Counted from the first letter of the stretch, positions 1 through 9,458 are shown. The stretch: 64,000 nt of DNA from an uncultured Flavobacteriaceae bacterium (GCA_905479065.1 CAJQLB010000015.1:62001-126000), one strand, 5' to 3'. Notes: generated from the letters alone by a model not told the origin. Program-made: numbers and translations.

Positions 1-20
1 ATAACAAAACAATAAAACCT

Positions 21-1022
21 ATGAGACGTAGAAATTTTCTTAAAAACGCATCATTAACTGGAGTTGGACTTGCTGTTGGGAATAGTTTAAAAGGGTGTCA
101 AGACATTTCTCCAGACGGCAAAAAAGTTGTAGTATCAGATAAAAAAACAGCGTTACCCCTAGTCATTGCAACATGGCATGTGATTGATGCGACAGCACGC
201 GCAATGGAAATACTTCAGGCGGGTGGAACAGCTTTAGATGCTGTTGAACAGGGATGCATGGTAGAAGAGGCGAATGAAAAAGGGCAATCAGTTGGCAAAG
301 GTGGTTTACCTGATAGAGATGGCAATGTCACTTTAGACGCGTGTATAATGGACAAGCATGGGAATTGTGGTTCAGTGGTTTATCTTAAAAACATCACTCA
401 TGCAGTCTCGGTTGCAAGAAAAGTTATGGAAGACACCCCACATGTAATGCTTGCAGGGGAAGGCGCGAAGAATTTTGCGTTAAAAAAAGGCTTTCAACCC
501 GAAAGCTTACTAACTGAAGCTTCTAAAGAAGCGTGGGAAAAATGGAAAGTAGAAGCACAATATAACCCAATTATAAATATTGAGAACCACGATACTATAG
601 GGATGTTAGCCATTGACAAAAATGGTGATATTTCAGGAGCTTGTACAACAAGTGGGCTCGCTTATAAGATGGCCGGTCGTGTTGGTGATAGTCCCATAAT
701 AGGCTCAGGACTTTTTGTGGATAATGAAATTGGAGCAGCTGTAGCTACAGGGTTAGGAGAAGAGGTTGTTAAAACAGTTGGTAGCTTTTTAGTTGTTGAG
801 TTAATGAGGCAAGGTAAAACTCCTCAAGAAGCTTGTGAAGAGGCTATTAAAAGGATTGTTCAAAAGCCAAATAGTGATTTCAATAACTTTCAAGTAGGGT
901 ATATCGCAGTCAATAAACATGGAGACACGGGTTCCTATTCCATTCACCAATGGTTTAGTATGACTAAATATCAAGGGAGTGTAAATCAGCAAATACAATC
1001 CGATTATTTTAAAAAAGCTTAG
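21..1022 (+). CDS. Exported glycosylasparaginase (N4-(beta-N-acetylglucosaminyl)-L-asparaginase, Ntn hydrolase)
   Basis: 333 aa. The family cleaves the GlcNAc-asparagine bond of N-glycan stubs, or related beta-aspartyl amides, after autoproteolysis that exposes an N-terminal threonine. The N-terminus has a twin-arginine motif (RRRNFLK) followed by a short hydrophobic stretch, so Tat export to the periplasm is likely. Family blocks are visible in order: GGTALDAVEQGC near residue 70, GLPDRDGNVTLDA near 95, and HDTIGMLAID with the predicted nucleophile Thr192. After it come CTTSGLAYKMAGRVGDSPI and a glycine-rich end. All are intact, so the protein should be active. The start ATG directly precedes the Tat signal. 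The upstream context is cut off by the window edge. A plain isoaspartyl peptidase of the same fold is the alternative. Confidence 0.9.
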   Translation: MRRRNFLKNASLTGVGLAVGNSLKGCQDISPDGKKVVVSDKKTALPLVIATWHVIDATARAMEILQAGGTALDAVEQGCMVEEANEKGQSVGKGGLPDRDGNVTLDACIMDKHGNCGSVVYLKNITHAVSVARKVMEDTPHVMLAGEGAKNFALKKGFQPESLLTEASKEAWEKWKVEAQYNPIINIENHDTIGMLAIDKNGDISGACTTSGLAYKMAGRVGDSPIIGSGLFVDNEIGAAVATGLGEEVVKTVGSFLVVELMRQGKTPQEACEEAIKRIVQKPNSDFNNFQVGYIAVNKHGDTGSYSIHQWFSMTKYQGSVNQQIQSDYFKKA

Positions 1023-1210
1023 AGAGAACCCTTAAGTTTAGCTATTGGTAGACGCTAATTTTATGATTTTACCTATGTAAAATATCTTGTATTTCATCGA
1101 TAAATATGACGTAATTCCTCAAAAAAACTACATTTTTTGGTACTTCATCAATTTTTTTTAACAAAAAAGAAGTCCATTCGTTTCTTTGTCCAACCTACAA
1201 ATTCAAACGA

Positions 1211-1474
1211 ATGAAAGAACTACTAATTATATTCGGTCTATGCTTCGCTACATCACCAGCTAATGCCCAAAGCGTTACGGTAGAAAGTAATATTGCCATT
1301 GAAAAAATTCAATCTCTAAAGAATTCATTGGCAGCCAAAAAGAAAACTGAGCGTATAAGTGATAATCCTCGTGAACAAACCAATATGACATTTAAAAAAA
1401 GTATTGATATCATAAGTGTCAAAGCTTACATCAAAAGCCTTCAGATTAAAGGTGACTATAGTCTTAATAGTTAA
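1211..1474 (+). CDS. Small secreted protein of unknown function
   Basis: 87 aa. An N-terminal Sec signal peptide (MKELLIIFGLCFATSPANAQ, cleavage expected after NAQ) is followed by about 67 polar, lysine-rich residues with helical character. I recognise no family. A TTTCTTTG element at 1181-1188, a weak form of the Bacteroidota -7 box, ends 22 bases before the ATG. The gene stands alone between the glycosylasparaginase and the HTTM pair. The clean signal peptide argues that it is real and periplasmic or secreted. Confidence 0.6.
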   Translation: MKELLIIFGLCFATSPANAQSVTVESNIAIEKIQSLKNSLAAKKKTERISDNPREQTNMTFKKSIDIISVKAYIKSLQIKGDYSLNS

Positions 1475-1596
1475 ATCATTCCAACTAAAAATCTAAAAAG
1501 CAGCGTAACGACATTCAATATGTCTTCTTTGAAATTTATAAAATTTGTCTATTTTAGCTATTTAATTACTTAACTTGCTAAAAATCAGTCTCTTTA

Positions 1597-1959
1597 ATGG
1601 CTATCCGGATTTCACGTATAACAATATCACATTGCATTGGTATACTATTTTTACTGCTGCAATTAGGTTTGGTTATTAACGCTCGTTTTGCACCTGAACG
1701 CTTTTTTTGTTGGGCACCATACGATTCACATGTGCAATTTAAAACCTCTGTAGAAATCAATGGTAAATTTCTGACATTGGAGGAAGCAGAAAAACGTTAT
1801 AAATATAAAATGGGTGGCTGGGAGCAACGCTCTATTTATAATATTTTTTCAATTATTTCTCAATATGAAAAAACATACGGTAAAAATGACGACGCAAGGG
1901 TTACAATAATTTACTCTATAAATGGGCACCAAGAAAAAGTATGGAATCTAAAACCATGA
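1597..1959 (+). CDS. Membrane-anchored hypothetical protein paired with the HTTM gene
   Basis: 120 aa. One N-terminal membrane helix (about residues 10-30, IGILFLLLQLGLVINARF) is followed by a roughly 85-residue extracytoplasmic domain containing FCWAPYDSHVQF, a charged helix (LEEAEKRYKYK) and a strand-like end. No named domain is recognised. Its stop codon overlaps the start of the next gene as ATGA, so the two are probably translationally coupled and act together at the inner membrane. Confidence 0.65.
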   Translation: MAIRISRITISHCIGILFLLLQLGLVINARFAPERFFCWAPYDSHVQFKTSVEINGKFLTLEEAEKRYKYKMGGWEQRSIYNIFSIISQYEKTYGKNDDARVTIIYSINGHQEKVWNLKP

Positions 1960-3062
1960 GTTTATTAGTGTCTTTTAGTTCAAGGCTATTTAAATTTGAA
2001 GGGACACATATGCACCCGAACATTCTATTAATGTGTAAAATGTTGGTCATTTTAATAAGTGCTCATCATATGCTCTTTAAAATTTCTGACCCATTTATCC
2101 CCTTTATACAAGAATTTGACTATTTGAATGAATATCCAAATTTCTTTAAATACACTATGAGATTTCTGTATGTTAGTTGTTCATTGCTATTATTATTCAA
2201 TGTAAGGGTGAAAACTGCGAGCTTGATCATTGGATTAGTCGTTATTATAAATATTATAGCATCAAAACCATTGTTTTTTAATCATGTATTAATATGTGGT
2301 TGTGCCTTGTTTCTAGCAGGTCTTACAGATAATAAAACATCTCCTAATTTACTAATCTATCAATTAAGTCTCGTCTATTTTGGAGCTTCATTAAATAAAT
2401 TTTTAGATCCAGATTGGTGGTCGGGAGATTTTATGCATAATTGGCTTGGTATAGCCAGAGAAAATGCTCCTTATCTATATATTTCTCAATATTTCAAAGA
2501 ACTCGTTTTTGCAAAATCACTTTCTTACATCACGATGTTCACAGAATTTACTATTGCTGTATTGATTCTGTTTAGGCGAACGAGGCATTTGACTATTTTG
2601 TTTATTATTATTTTTCACACAATACTTTTTACAATAACATCATTTCGCTTTGGTCATTTTTTAGAGTCTTTGGCAATCGTATTATTAGCCTTTCTTAGTA
2701 TACCAAATAAACAACTCGCCATCACCTATCGTGGTAACACTGTAGGCTACATAAAACAATTATTTCAATTTTTTGACTTGGACAAAAAGCAGAATTGGTC
2801 AAAGTCAACTGTAAAAGGTGATGCTTGGTTATCATTAAAAATATCTGATAATGTGTACTTAAATCACAGTGCATTGAAAAAAATCATAGTATATACCCCA
2901 AATTTTTACATGCTTTTACTTTTTAGTGATATGGCTTCTTACATCATACTCTATAACCATCGAACATTATTATTTCTTTCAAACGTGATTTTTATTTGGC
3001 TTCTTATTTTTTACTTAGTCCCTTTTAAACAGTTTAAAGAATTGTCCATTCCAAACGATTAA
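1956..3062 (+). CDS. HTTM-like polytopic membrane protein
   Basis: 368 aa from the ATG at 1956, chosen because it overlaps the upstream stop as ATGA. An ATG at 1941 would add five residues. About nine hydrophobic segments are visible, and the central block SLVYFGASLNKFLDPDWWSG matches the HTTM / vitamin-K-dependent carboxylase-like family (a Y/F..A..K....DW..G signature). Members are often annotated HTTM or DoxX-like and their substrates are generally unknown. The carboxylase activity of the eukaryotic relative cannot be assumed. It probably forms a two-gene unit with the single-helix protein encoded just upstream. Confidence 0.65.
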   Translation: MSLLVSFSSRLFKFEGTHMHPNILLMCKMLVILISAHHMLFKISDPFIPFIQEFDYLNEYPNFFKYTMRFLYVSCSLLLLFNVRVKTASLIIGLVVIINIIASKPLFFNHVLICGCALFLAGLTDNKTSPNLLIYQLSLVYFGASLNKFLDPDWWSGDFMHNWLGIARENAPYLYISQYFKELVFAKSLSYITMFTEFTIAVLILFRRTRHLTILFIIIFHTILFTITSFRFGHFLESLAIVLLAFLSIPNKQLAITYRGNTVGYIKQLFQFFDLDKKQNWSKSTVKGDAWLSLKISDNVYLNHSALKKIIVYTPNFYMLLLFSDMASYIILYNHRTLLFLSNVIFIWLLIFYLVPFKQFKELSIPND

Positions 3063-3133
3063 ATGACATTAACTGAGAACATTATTTTTCATAAAAGAAT
3101 GTCGTTAATTTTAGTTGCAGAAATAAATTTTTG

Positions 3134-3141
3134 TAGTTTTG
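3134..3141 (+). promoter_or_regulatory. Putative polA promoter -7 element
   Basis: TAGTTTTG fits the Bacteroidota -7 consensus TAnnTTTG and ends 20 bases before the polA ATG. A TTG at 3115-3117 is closer than the usual 19-base spacing, so the -33 part is weak. Confidence 0.45.
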
Positions 3142-3161
3142 AAAGCATCAATATGAAGTAA

Positions 3162-6014
3162 ATGTCAAAACAAAAACGTCTTTTCTTAATAGATGCATAT
3201 GCGCTTATTTTTCGAGGGTATTATGCTTTTATAAAAAACCCTAGGATAAACTCAAAAGGCGAAGATACGTCTGCCATTATGGGATTTATGAATTCCCTTT
3301 TAGATGTCATTAAACGAGAACGACCAGATCATTTAGCCGTATGTTTTGACAAAGGTGGTAGTGTGGACCGCGTTGAGATGTTTGAAGCCTATAAAGCTAA
3401 CAGAGACGAAACTCCAGAAGGTATAAAAACAGCCGTACCCTATATCTATGAGATATTAAAAGCCATGCACATACCAATAATGGTAAAAGAAGGTTATGAA
3501 GCCGATGATGTTATCGGTACACTTGCTAAAAAAGCTGAAAAAGAAGGTTATAAAACCTTTATGGTCACACCAGATAAAGATTTTGCGCAATTGGTTTCTG
3601 AGAATATCTTTATGTACAGGCCTGTTTTTGGTGGTGGTTATGAAACTTGGGGAATTCCTGAAGTGCAGCAAAAATTTGAAGTCACAGATCCATTACAAGT
3701 CATTGATTATTTAGGCATGATGGGAGATGCTTCTGATAATATTCCTGGATTGCCAGGTGTTGGTCCAAAAACAGCAAAAAAGTTTTTGGCTGCTTACGGC
3801 AGTATGGAAGGTTTACTGGCCAATACACACGAGCTTAAAGGCAAAATGAAAGAGAAAGTTGAAACTAATGGTGAGTTAGGTTTACTCTCTAAAAAATTAG
3901 CGACGATTATGCTCGATGTTCCCGTGAACTTCGATGCAGAGGATTTTGAAATGTCAGAGCCAGACGTGCCTAAAGTCACTGAAATTTTTCAACAATTAGA
4001 GTTTAGACGTCTTATTGATAATTTTAATAAAACTTTTTCTGCTAATCTTGCTCCAGCAACTGCAACAGCAACTCCATCAGCAAATAAAAAAGAAGCCCCT
4101 AAAACCACGCCAAAAGAAGAACAATCTGCAGGTGCAGGTCAGTTTTCCTTATTTGGTGGTGCAGAACTTTCAGCGAACGAAACCACAATTGATACTAGCA
4201 GAAAAACAGCCGAAACCAATTCACATTTCTATCAGAGCATTGCACCTGGTATGGCAACCAAATTATTTGTTAAGAATTTAATGAACCAAACGTCTGTGTG
4301 TTTTGATACAGAAACGACAGGTTTAAATCCATTAACTGCCGAGTTAGTTGGTATTGCATTTTCTTGGGAAGTTGGTAAAGGTTTTTACGTGCCTTTTCCA
4401 GAAGATAAAACTGAAGCGCAAGCCTTGATTGAAATTTTAAGACCATTTTTTGAAAATGAATTCATTGAGAAAATTGGTCAGAATTTAAAATACGATATTA
4501 AAGTCTTAGCAAAATATAACATAGCCGTTAAAGGCAAACTATTCGATACCATGTTAGCGCATTATTTGATTAATCCAGATATGCGACACAATATGGATGT
4601 ACTAGCTGAAACCTACCTCAACTATACTCCGATTTCTATTACCGAACTCATTGGTAAAAAAGGGAAGAATCAATTGTCTATGCGAGAGGTACCTTTAGAC
4701 AAGCAAACCGAATATGCAGTTGAAGATGCCGACATCACGCTTCAACTCAAAGAACATTTCGAAAAAGAACTAGATGAAGCCAACACACAAAAGTTATTCG
4801 ATGACATTGAAGTGCCACTTTTAAGAGTTTTGGCAGCCATGGAATTAGAAGGTATTAACTTAGATAAAGACTTCTTAAATTCATTATCTGAAGATTTAAA
4901 TACTGACATCCTAAATCTCGAAAAAAGTATTTACGAAGATGCAGGAGAAGAATTCAACATTGCTTCACCAAAACAACTCGGTATTATTTTATTTGAGAAA
5001 CTAAATTTGGTAGATAAGCCTAAGAAAACAAAAACAGGTCAATACAAAACAAGCGAAGATATCTTATCGTATTTAGCAAAAGATCATGAGATTATTAGAC
5101 AAGTATTAGAGTATAGAGGCTTAGCAAAATTAAAAAGTACCTATGTTGATGCCTTACCATTACAGGTTGAAGAAAGTACAGGCCGTGTTCATACCGATTA
5201 TATGCAAACTGTTGCAGCGACAGGTCGTTTAAGTAGTAATAATCCAAATTTACAGAACATTCCTATTCGTACCGAACGTGGTCGTCAAGTCCGAAAAGCT
5301 TTTGTGCCACGTAATGATGAGTACACCTTACTCGCTGCGGATTATTCGCAAATAGAATTACGAATTATTGCGGCTTTAAGTGAAGAAGAAACCATGATAG
5401 AAGCCTTTAAGAATGGTGAAGATATTCATGCATCAACCGCTTCAAAGGTATTTAATGTACCATTAGATGGGGTTACTAGAGAACAACGTAGTAACGCAAA
5501 AACAGTTAATTTCGGAATCATCTATGGTGTGTCTGCTTTTGGCCTAAGTAACCAAACCGATTTATCGCGTGGTGAAGCCAAAGAACTCATAGACACCTAT
5601 TACGAAACTTATCCAAAGTTAAAAGCCTATATGAGTGCCCAAGTCGATTTTGCGAGAGATAATGGTTATGTGCAAACCGTATTGGGTCGTCGTCGTTATT
5701 TAAAGGATATTGATTCTCGTAATGCCATGGTGCGCAGTGGTGCAGAACGAAATGCTGTAAATGCACCAATACAAGGTAGCGCTGCAGATATCATTAAAAT
5801 TGCCATGATTAATATTTATAATAAACTACAAGATGGCAATTACAAGTCTAAAATGCTCTTACAAGTGCATGATGAATTAGTTTTTGATGTCTACAAGTCG
5901 GAATTGGCCACCATTAAAGCTTTGGTGAAAAATGAAATGGAAAACGCATTTACAATGGAGGTCCCTCTAGATGTTGAACTGGATACTGGATTAAATTGGT
6001 TAGAAGCACATTAA
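3162..6014 (+). CDS. polA: DNA polymerase I
   Basis: 950 aa, full length. An N-terminal 5'-3' exonuclease (about residues 1-290, including GYEADDVIGTLAKKAEKEG and GDASDNIPGLPGVGPKTA) is followed by an Ala/Thr/Lys-rich linker (about 295-350). A 3'-5' exonuclease with an intact DxE motif (CFDTETTGLNP, near 381) comes next, then the polymerase domain: motif A DYSQIELR near 727, motif B RSNAKTVNFGIIYG and motif C QVHDELVFDV near 902. It fills gaps and removes RNA primers in the cytoplasm. Proofreading residues are retained, unlike Taq-type enzymes. The ATG lies 20 bases after a TAnnTTTG box. It stands alone, followed 19 bases later by the sulfotransferase gene on the same strand. Confidence 0.98.
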   Translation: MSKQKRLFLIDAYALIFRGYYAFIKNPRINSKGEDTSAIMGFMNSLLDVIKRERPDHLAVCFDKGGSVDRVEMFEAYKANRDETPEGIKTAVPYIYEILKAMHIPIMVKEGYEADDVIGTLAKKAEKEGYKTFMVTPDKDFAQLVSENIFMYRPVFGGGYETWGIPEVQQKFEVTDPLQVIDYLGMMGDASDNIPGLPGVGPKTAKKFLAAYGSMEGLLANTHELKGKMKEKVETNGELGLLSKKLATIMLDVPVNFDAEDFEMSEPDVPKVTEIFQQLEFRRLIDNFNKTFSANLAPATATATPSANKKEAPKTTPKEEQSAGAGQFSLFGGAELSANETTIDTSRKTAETNSHFYQSIAPGMATKLFVKNLMNQTSVCFDTETTGLNPLTAELVGIAFSWEVGKGFYVPFPEDKTEAQALIEILRPFFENEFIEKIGQNLKYDIKVLAKYNIAVKGKLFDTMLAHYLINPDMRHNMDVLAETYLNYTPISITELIGKKGKNQLSMREVPLDKQTEYAVEDADITLQLKEHFEKELDEANTQKLFDDIEVPLLRVLAAMELEGINLDKDFLNSLSEDLNTDILNLEKSIYEDAGEEFNIASPKQLGIILFEKLNLVDKPKKTKTGQYKTSEDILSYLAKDHEIIRQVLEYRGLAKLKSTYVDALPLQVEESTGRVHTDYMQTVAATGRLSSNNPNLQNIPIRTERGRQVRKAFVPRNDEYTLLAADYSQIELRIIAALSEEETMIEAFKNGEDIHASTASKVFNVPLDGVTREQRSNAKTVNFGIIYGVSAFGLSNQTDLSRGEAKELIDTYYETYPKLKAYMSAQVDFARDNGYVQTVLGRRRYLKDIDSRNAMVRSGAERNAVNAPIQGSAADIIKIAMINIYNKLQDGNYKSKMLLQVHDELVFDVYKSELATIKALVKNEMENAFTMEVPLDVELDTGLNWLEAH

Positions 6015-6033
6015 CAAGTAATATTTAAAAACA

Positions 6034-6717
6034 ATGGCAATACAAATTATTGGAGCAGGATTTCCAAGAACAGGAACAACAACATTAAAACAAGCATTAC
6101 AAATTTTAGGATATAATGACACCTATCATTTTAAGGACTTAATCGCTGACTCTAAAAAGCTTAGACATTGGCAGGAACTTGAGGACCATGGCAAAACAGA
6201 TTTCAACAGACTTTTTGAGGGTTTTAAAGCTACAGTAGATTTTCCTGGATACCCATATTATAAAATCCTTATGGCACAATATCCCGAAGCAAAAGTAATT
6301 CTTACAACACGAGACGTGGATAAATGGTATGAAAGCACCTCGAAAACACTCCGTAAATCTGGACCACAAACACTAATTGCAAAGATTACACTATTATCAA
6401 AAATGATTTTTAATAGTAATCTTCGCAATACATTTAAATGTATCAGATTTATGAAAAAAACTTACCTGTCTAATCAATTCAACGGCAAATTTGATTCAGA
6501 AACTCATGCAAAATCAGTCTTTTTTGAGCATCTTGAAAATGTCAAATCATATGTCCCTAAAGACAAACTATTAGTTTTTGATGTGTCTGATGGCTGGAAA
6601 CCTCTCTGTGCATTTTTAAATTTACCTATCCCAAAGGAAGACTTTCCTCATCTTAATAAAAAAGAAAATTTTCACGCAATGGTCAAGGGGATGATTGAAG
6701 CTGCTGCTCAAAGCTAA
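6034..6717 (+). CDS. Sulfotransferase-family protein (PAPS-type P-loop fold)
   Basis: 227 aa, cytoplasmic. The N-terminal loop GAGFPRTGTTTLKQAL (residues 7-22) is the 5'-phosphosulfate binding loop of the sulfotransferase fold, and VILTTRDVDKWYES near residue 90 fits the 3'-phosphate binding region of the compact Sulfotransfer_4-type proteins. Members move sulfate from PAPS to a hydroxyl or amine acceptor, but many close homologues are uncharacterised and the acceptor here is unknown. It follows polA closely. Its stop codon overlaps by 4 bases the stop of the convergent arylsulfate sulfotransferase gene. Confidence 0.8.
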   Translation: MAIQIIGAGFPRTGTTTLKQALQILGYNDTYHFKDLIADSKKLRHWQELEDHGKTDFNRLFEGFKATVDFPGYPYYKILMAQYPEAKVILTTRDVDKWYESTSKTLRKSGPQTLIAKITLLSKMIFNSNLRNTFKCIRFMKKTYLSNQFNGKFDSETHAKSVFFEHLENVKSYVPKDKLLVFDVSDGWKPLCAFLNLPIPKEDFPHLNKKENFHAMVKGMIEAAAQS

Positions 6718-8273
6718 TATGATAGATTTAGCCGTTGAGATCGATATAATATATCCATTTGCCCCCAGCCATTAATTTTCTGACCATTGACGGATCTATA
6801 GTAGAGAGTTGCTTCGAAAATTTCTTTACCAGTTTCTTTATCAACTTCAATAATTTTTCCTGAATGATTTGATTTTGGTAGGATATGTCCTGACGTCACA
6901 AGAATATTTTTTGAATTGGGCAAATAGTCAACATCACTAACTATTGAAGCAAACATCTCCTCTCCTCTTTCCTTACCATATTGCCAAATTTGTTTTACCG
7001 TTTTTTTATCATCATTAATTTCATATTCCACAGCTCTAGAGTAATTATAGTCATCGTCAAAATTTCTATGTGAGCCATTATCAAAAACAATAAGATTGCC
7101 ATTTGGTAAAAATTTTGGAGCATGTTGACCCCAAGGAAAATCAAATTTAGGATGACTTTCTTGACCAGTTTGAATTCTTTTAGAAAAAGGATTATCATTT
7201 TCATCAATGGCTGTTAACAAAAATGGATTGGTGTCATTTCCATTTCCATTTCTTCCTGAAAGGCCCCAATTTTGTTTTGGAGATAAAATCCATTTCAATT
7301 TATTATCCATGGATATTTTTACAATTCCTTGATGTTTTCCAGAAATTATTATCGATTGATCTTTTTCATCAAATAAAAGTGCGTTCATATGTAACCAATC
7401 TCCTGGTCTCAAAAAGTTCACATCATCGCGAGTAACATCCAAATGTTTAGCTACATCCCATTCATTAATAATTTTTTCATTTACTCTATCAAACAATATA
7501 ATGAAATCACTGTCCGATTGAATAGCTTCACCACCTAAGTCTATATAGGCATCTCGTTTACCAACACAAATTAACAGTTGACCGTTTGGCAACTCTACAG
7601 CATCGTGATGCATTCCATAATTATCATCAATCGTTGTTTTTTTGATTATTTTTCCAAGCATGTCCAATTCATAAATGTCATGACGAGTTACTACTAAAAT
7701 GTTACCATCTTTTAGTCTTTGAAAAGGTGATGTCATTTCATTTGTAAAACTAAAATCCATGAACCATCGAACAATTCCCTGATCATCAAAAATGATTGGC
7801 ATTGACCTAAACTTGCCAAAATTTGCAAAATGAATATCACATCCATGAAGTCCTTGCTCCATTTTAGATCTATCAATTTTGTTGATTTCTATTTTTGGAA
7901 ATATTATTGGTAAGGGTTTGGTTTTTAATTTTACGGTATCTGTAATAACACCATTTTTAGAGTATAGCTCAATGAGCACCTTGTTTGTTGTTCCAGGATA
8001 TAAGCCAACAATTGGTATTGAGAGACTGTCATTGAGCATTTCAAAAGATTGTTTAATAGGAGATTTACCAAGCACTGTGTAGGACACTTTAGAAACTTGA
8101 GCAACCATATTTGTGTTAATTTTGAGTTCTGCTGTCAAAGGCGCTATATTATGAGGATTTAACTTCGCAGAAATTGTATACTCCAACCTCGGTTGATTAC
8201 AACTTAAAAAGCAACCTGAAATTAATAAAACAAACATGTAATTCTTACAGTTATTAAAAAAAATAAAATACAT
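6714..8273 (-). CDS. Aryl-sulfate sulfotransferase (ASST) family lipoprotein
   Basis: 519 aa. The signal peptide ends in a lipobox-like ISGC / FLSC, so the protein is probably a lipoprotein. An N-terminal beta-sandwich region (to about residue 130) precedes a beta-propeller with the ASST signatures: MHHDAVELPNGQLLICVGKRD, HMNALLFDEKDQSIIISG and WGQHAPKFLPNGNLIVFDNG. The conserved histidines of the family are present. ASSTs transfer sulfate between phenolic compounds without PAPS, through a histidine intermediate in the periplasm. The upstream ATG was preferred to an internal one (8237) because it supplies the charged n-region. The gene is convergent with the PAPS-type sulfotransferase. Confidence 0.87.
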   Translation of the reverse strand: MYFIFFNNCKNYMFVLLISGCFLSCNQPRLEYTISAKLNPHNIAPLTAELKINTNMVAQVSKVSYTVLGKSPIKQSFEMLNDSLSIPIVGLYPGTTNKVLIELYSKNGVITDTVKLKTKPLPIIFPKIEINKIDRSKMEQGLHGCDIHFANFGKFRSMPIIFDDQGIVRWFMDFSFTNEMTSPFQRLKDGNILVVTRHDIYELDMLGKIIKKTTIDDNYGMHHDAVELPNGQLLICVGKRDAYIDLGGEAIQSDSDFIILFDRVNEKIINEWDVAKHLDVTRDDVNFLRPGDWLHMNALLFDEKDQSIIISGKHQGIVKISMDNKLKWILSPKQNWGLSGRNGNGNDTNPFLLTAIDENDNPFSKRIQTGQESHPKFDFPWGQHAPKFLPNGNLIVFDNGSHRNFDDDYNYSRAVEYEINDDKKTVKQIWQYGKERGEEMFASIVSDVDYLPNSKNILVTSGHILPKSNHSGKIIEVDKETGKEIFEATLYYRSVNGQKINGWGQMDILYRSQRLNLSY

Positions 8274-8332
8274 ATAAAGAGATTTAACTTAATATTTTAA
8301 AAATCAAAAATACACTATATATATTTATGCCA

Positions 8333-8491
8333 TTACCCACACAATCTAGCCAAGAAATAAGCTTGAATATTGCTGTTAAAAAAATGGTTTTGTAGAATTT
8401 GATGAATCACGACATCATGTAAGTTATGTTCTTTTTTAAAAATATATTCCGCAACAATTATTAAACGTTTTTGTAGCCTAGTAGTGCTTGA
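8333..8491 (-). pseudogene. Possible gene remnant in the 8.27-8.56 kb gap
   Basis: The 340-base gap between the ASST gene and rplM has no start-to-stop gene. On the minus strand a 52-codon open stretch reads like protein (LQKRLIIVAEYIF, then HDVVIHQILQNHFF, ending FLARLCG) but has no ATG, GTG or TTG near its beginning. It may be the 3' end of a decayed gene. Chance cannot be excluded at this length. The rest of the gap is AT-rich and holds the rplM promoter. Confidence 0.25.
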
Positions 8492-8536
8492 TTACCTAAA
8501 TGGCTAATTTACGTTTAAAATAAAGTAAAGACAGAG

Positions 8537-8567
8537 TTTGTTAATCAAATATATAATTGTAAATTTG
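8537..8567 (+). promoter_or_regulatory. rplM-rpsI promoter
   Basis: TTTG at 8537-8540, 19 bases, then TAAATTTG at 8560-8567 is an exact match to the Bacteroidota housekeeping sigma consensus (TTTG-N19-TAnnTTTG). The transcript would begin near 8574 and carry a leader of about 40 bases with a small CTCTT/AAGAG hairpin (8572-8584). Confidence 0.8.
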
Positions 8568-8614
8568 CAAACTCTTTAAAAGAGAGGAATGTTTAATTAA
8601 GAAAATATTTTATT

Positions 8615-9070
8615 GTGGATACATTAAGCTACAAAACGATATCAGCAAATAAAGCTACTGTGAATAAAGAGTGGGTTTTAGTAGATGCTGAGGGACAAAC
8701 ATTAGGCCGTCTTGCTTCAAAAGTTGCTATACTTCTAAGAGGCAAACACAAGCCTAATTTCACACCACACGTTGATTGCGGAGACAACGTTATTGTTATC
8801 AACGCCGAAAAAATTAACTTATCTGGAAACAAGTGGAACGATAAAACATACATTCGTCACACAGGTTATCCAGGTGGGCAGAGATCACTTACTGCTAACG
8901 AGTTATTTGGAAAAGATCCAGCTCGCTTAGTGGAGAAGTCAATAAAAGGAATGCTCCCTAAAAATAAATTAGGTGCAGTTTTATTCCGTAATTTAAATGT
9001 TGTTACTGGATCTGAGCATGATCATTCAGCTCAAAAACCAAAAGCAATTAACTTAAACGAAGTTAACTAG
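8615..9070 (+). CDS. rplM: 50S ribosomal protein L13
   Basis: 151 aa, 50S subunit. The start is GTG: translation from it gives the N-terminus usual for flavobacterial L13 ([14 protein letters not shown]). Conserved L13 blocks [36 protein letters not shown] and MLPKNKLG are all visible. It is followed after a single base by rpsI, the usual L13-S9 operon. A consensus promoter lies 47 bases upstream. Confidence 0.97.
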   Translation: MDTLSYKTISANKATVNKEWVLVDAEGQTLGRLASKVAILLRGKHKPNFTPHVDCGDNVIVINAEKINLSGNKWNDKTYIRHTGYPGGQRSLTANELFGKDPARLVEKSIKGMLPKNKLGAVLFRNLNVVTGSEHDHSAQKPKAINLNEVN

Positions 9071-9071
9071 T

Positions 9072-9458
9072 ATGGAAGTTATTCACAAAATTGGTCGTCG
9101 TAAAACTGCAGTAGCACGTGTGTATGTTTCGGAAGGAAAAGGAAACATTACGGTCAACAAAAAAGATGTCAACACTTATTTCCCAACAGCCACTTTGCAG
9201 TACAAAGTAAATCAACCGTTAGTCTTAACAGAAAATGAAAAGAAATTTGACGTAAAAGTAAATGTTTACGGTGGTGGCGCAACAGGTCAAGCTGAAGCGG
9301 TTCGTTTAGCTTTATCTCGTGTCATGTGCGAATTAAACGAGGATAATAGAACTATCTTAAAACCTGAAGGATTGTTAACGAGAGATCCTAGAATGGTTGA
9401 GCGTAAAAAATTCGGTCAAAAGAAAGCGCGTAAAAAATTCCAATTCTCGAAACGTTAA
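9072..9458 (+). CDS. rpsI: 30S ribosomal protein S9
   Basis: 128 aa, 30S subunit. It starts MEVIHKIGRRKTAVARVYV, has the GGGATGQAEAVRLALSR core, and ends with the basic tail KKARKKFQFSKR that reaches the P-site in S9. It is co-transcribed with rplM (1-base gap). The next gene, rpsB, is 139 bases away behind a structured leader, so it may be regulated separately. Confidence 0.97.
   Translation: MEVIHKIGRRKTAVARVYVSEGKGNITVNKKDVNTYFPTATLQYKVNQPLVLTENEKKFDVKVNVYGGGATGQAEAVRLALSRVMCELNEDNRTILKPEGLLTRDPRMVERKKFGQKKARKKFQFSKR

Noticed and set aside
801-998. Minus-strand frame opposite the glycosylasparaginase
   Set aside because: No motif or signal, and the opposite strand is an intact conserved enzyme.
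4015-4281. An 88-codon plus-strand frame with Gln/Lys-rich sequence
   Set aside because: It is an alternative frame of the polA linker region. The polA frame runs through it without interruption.
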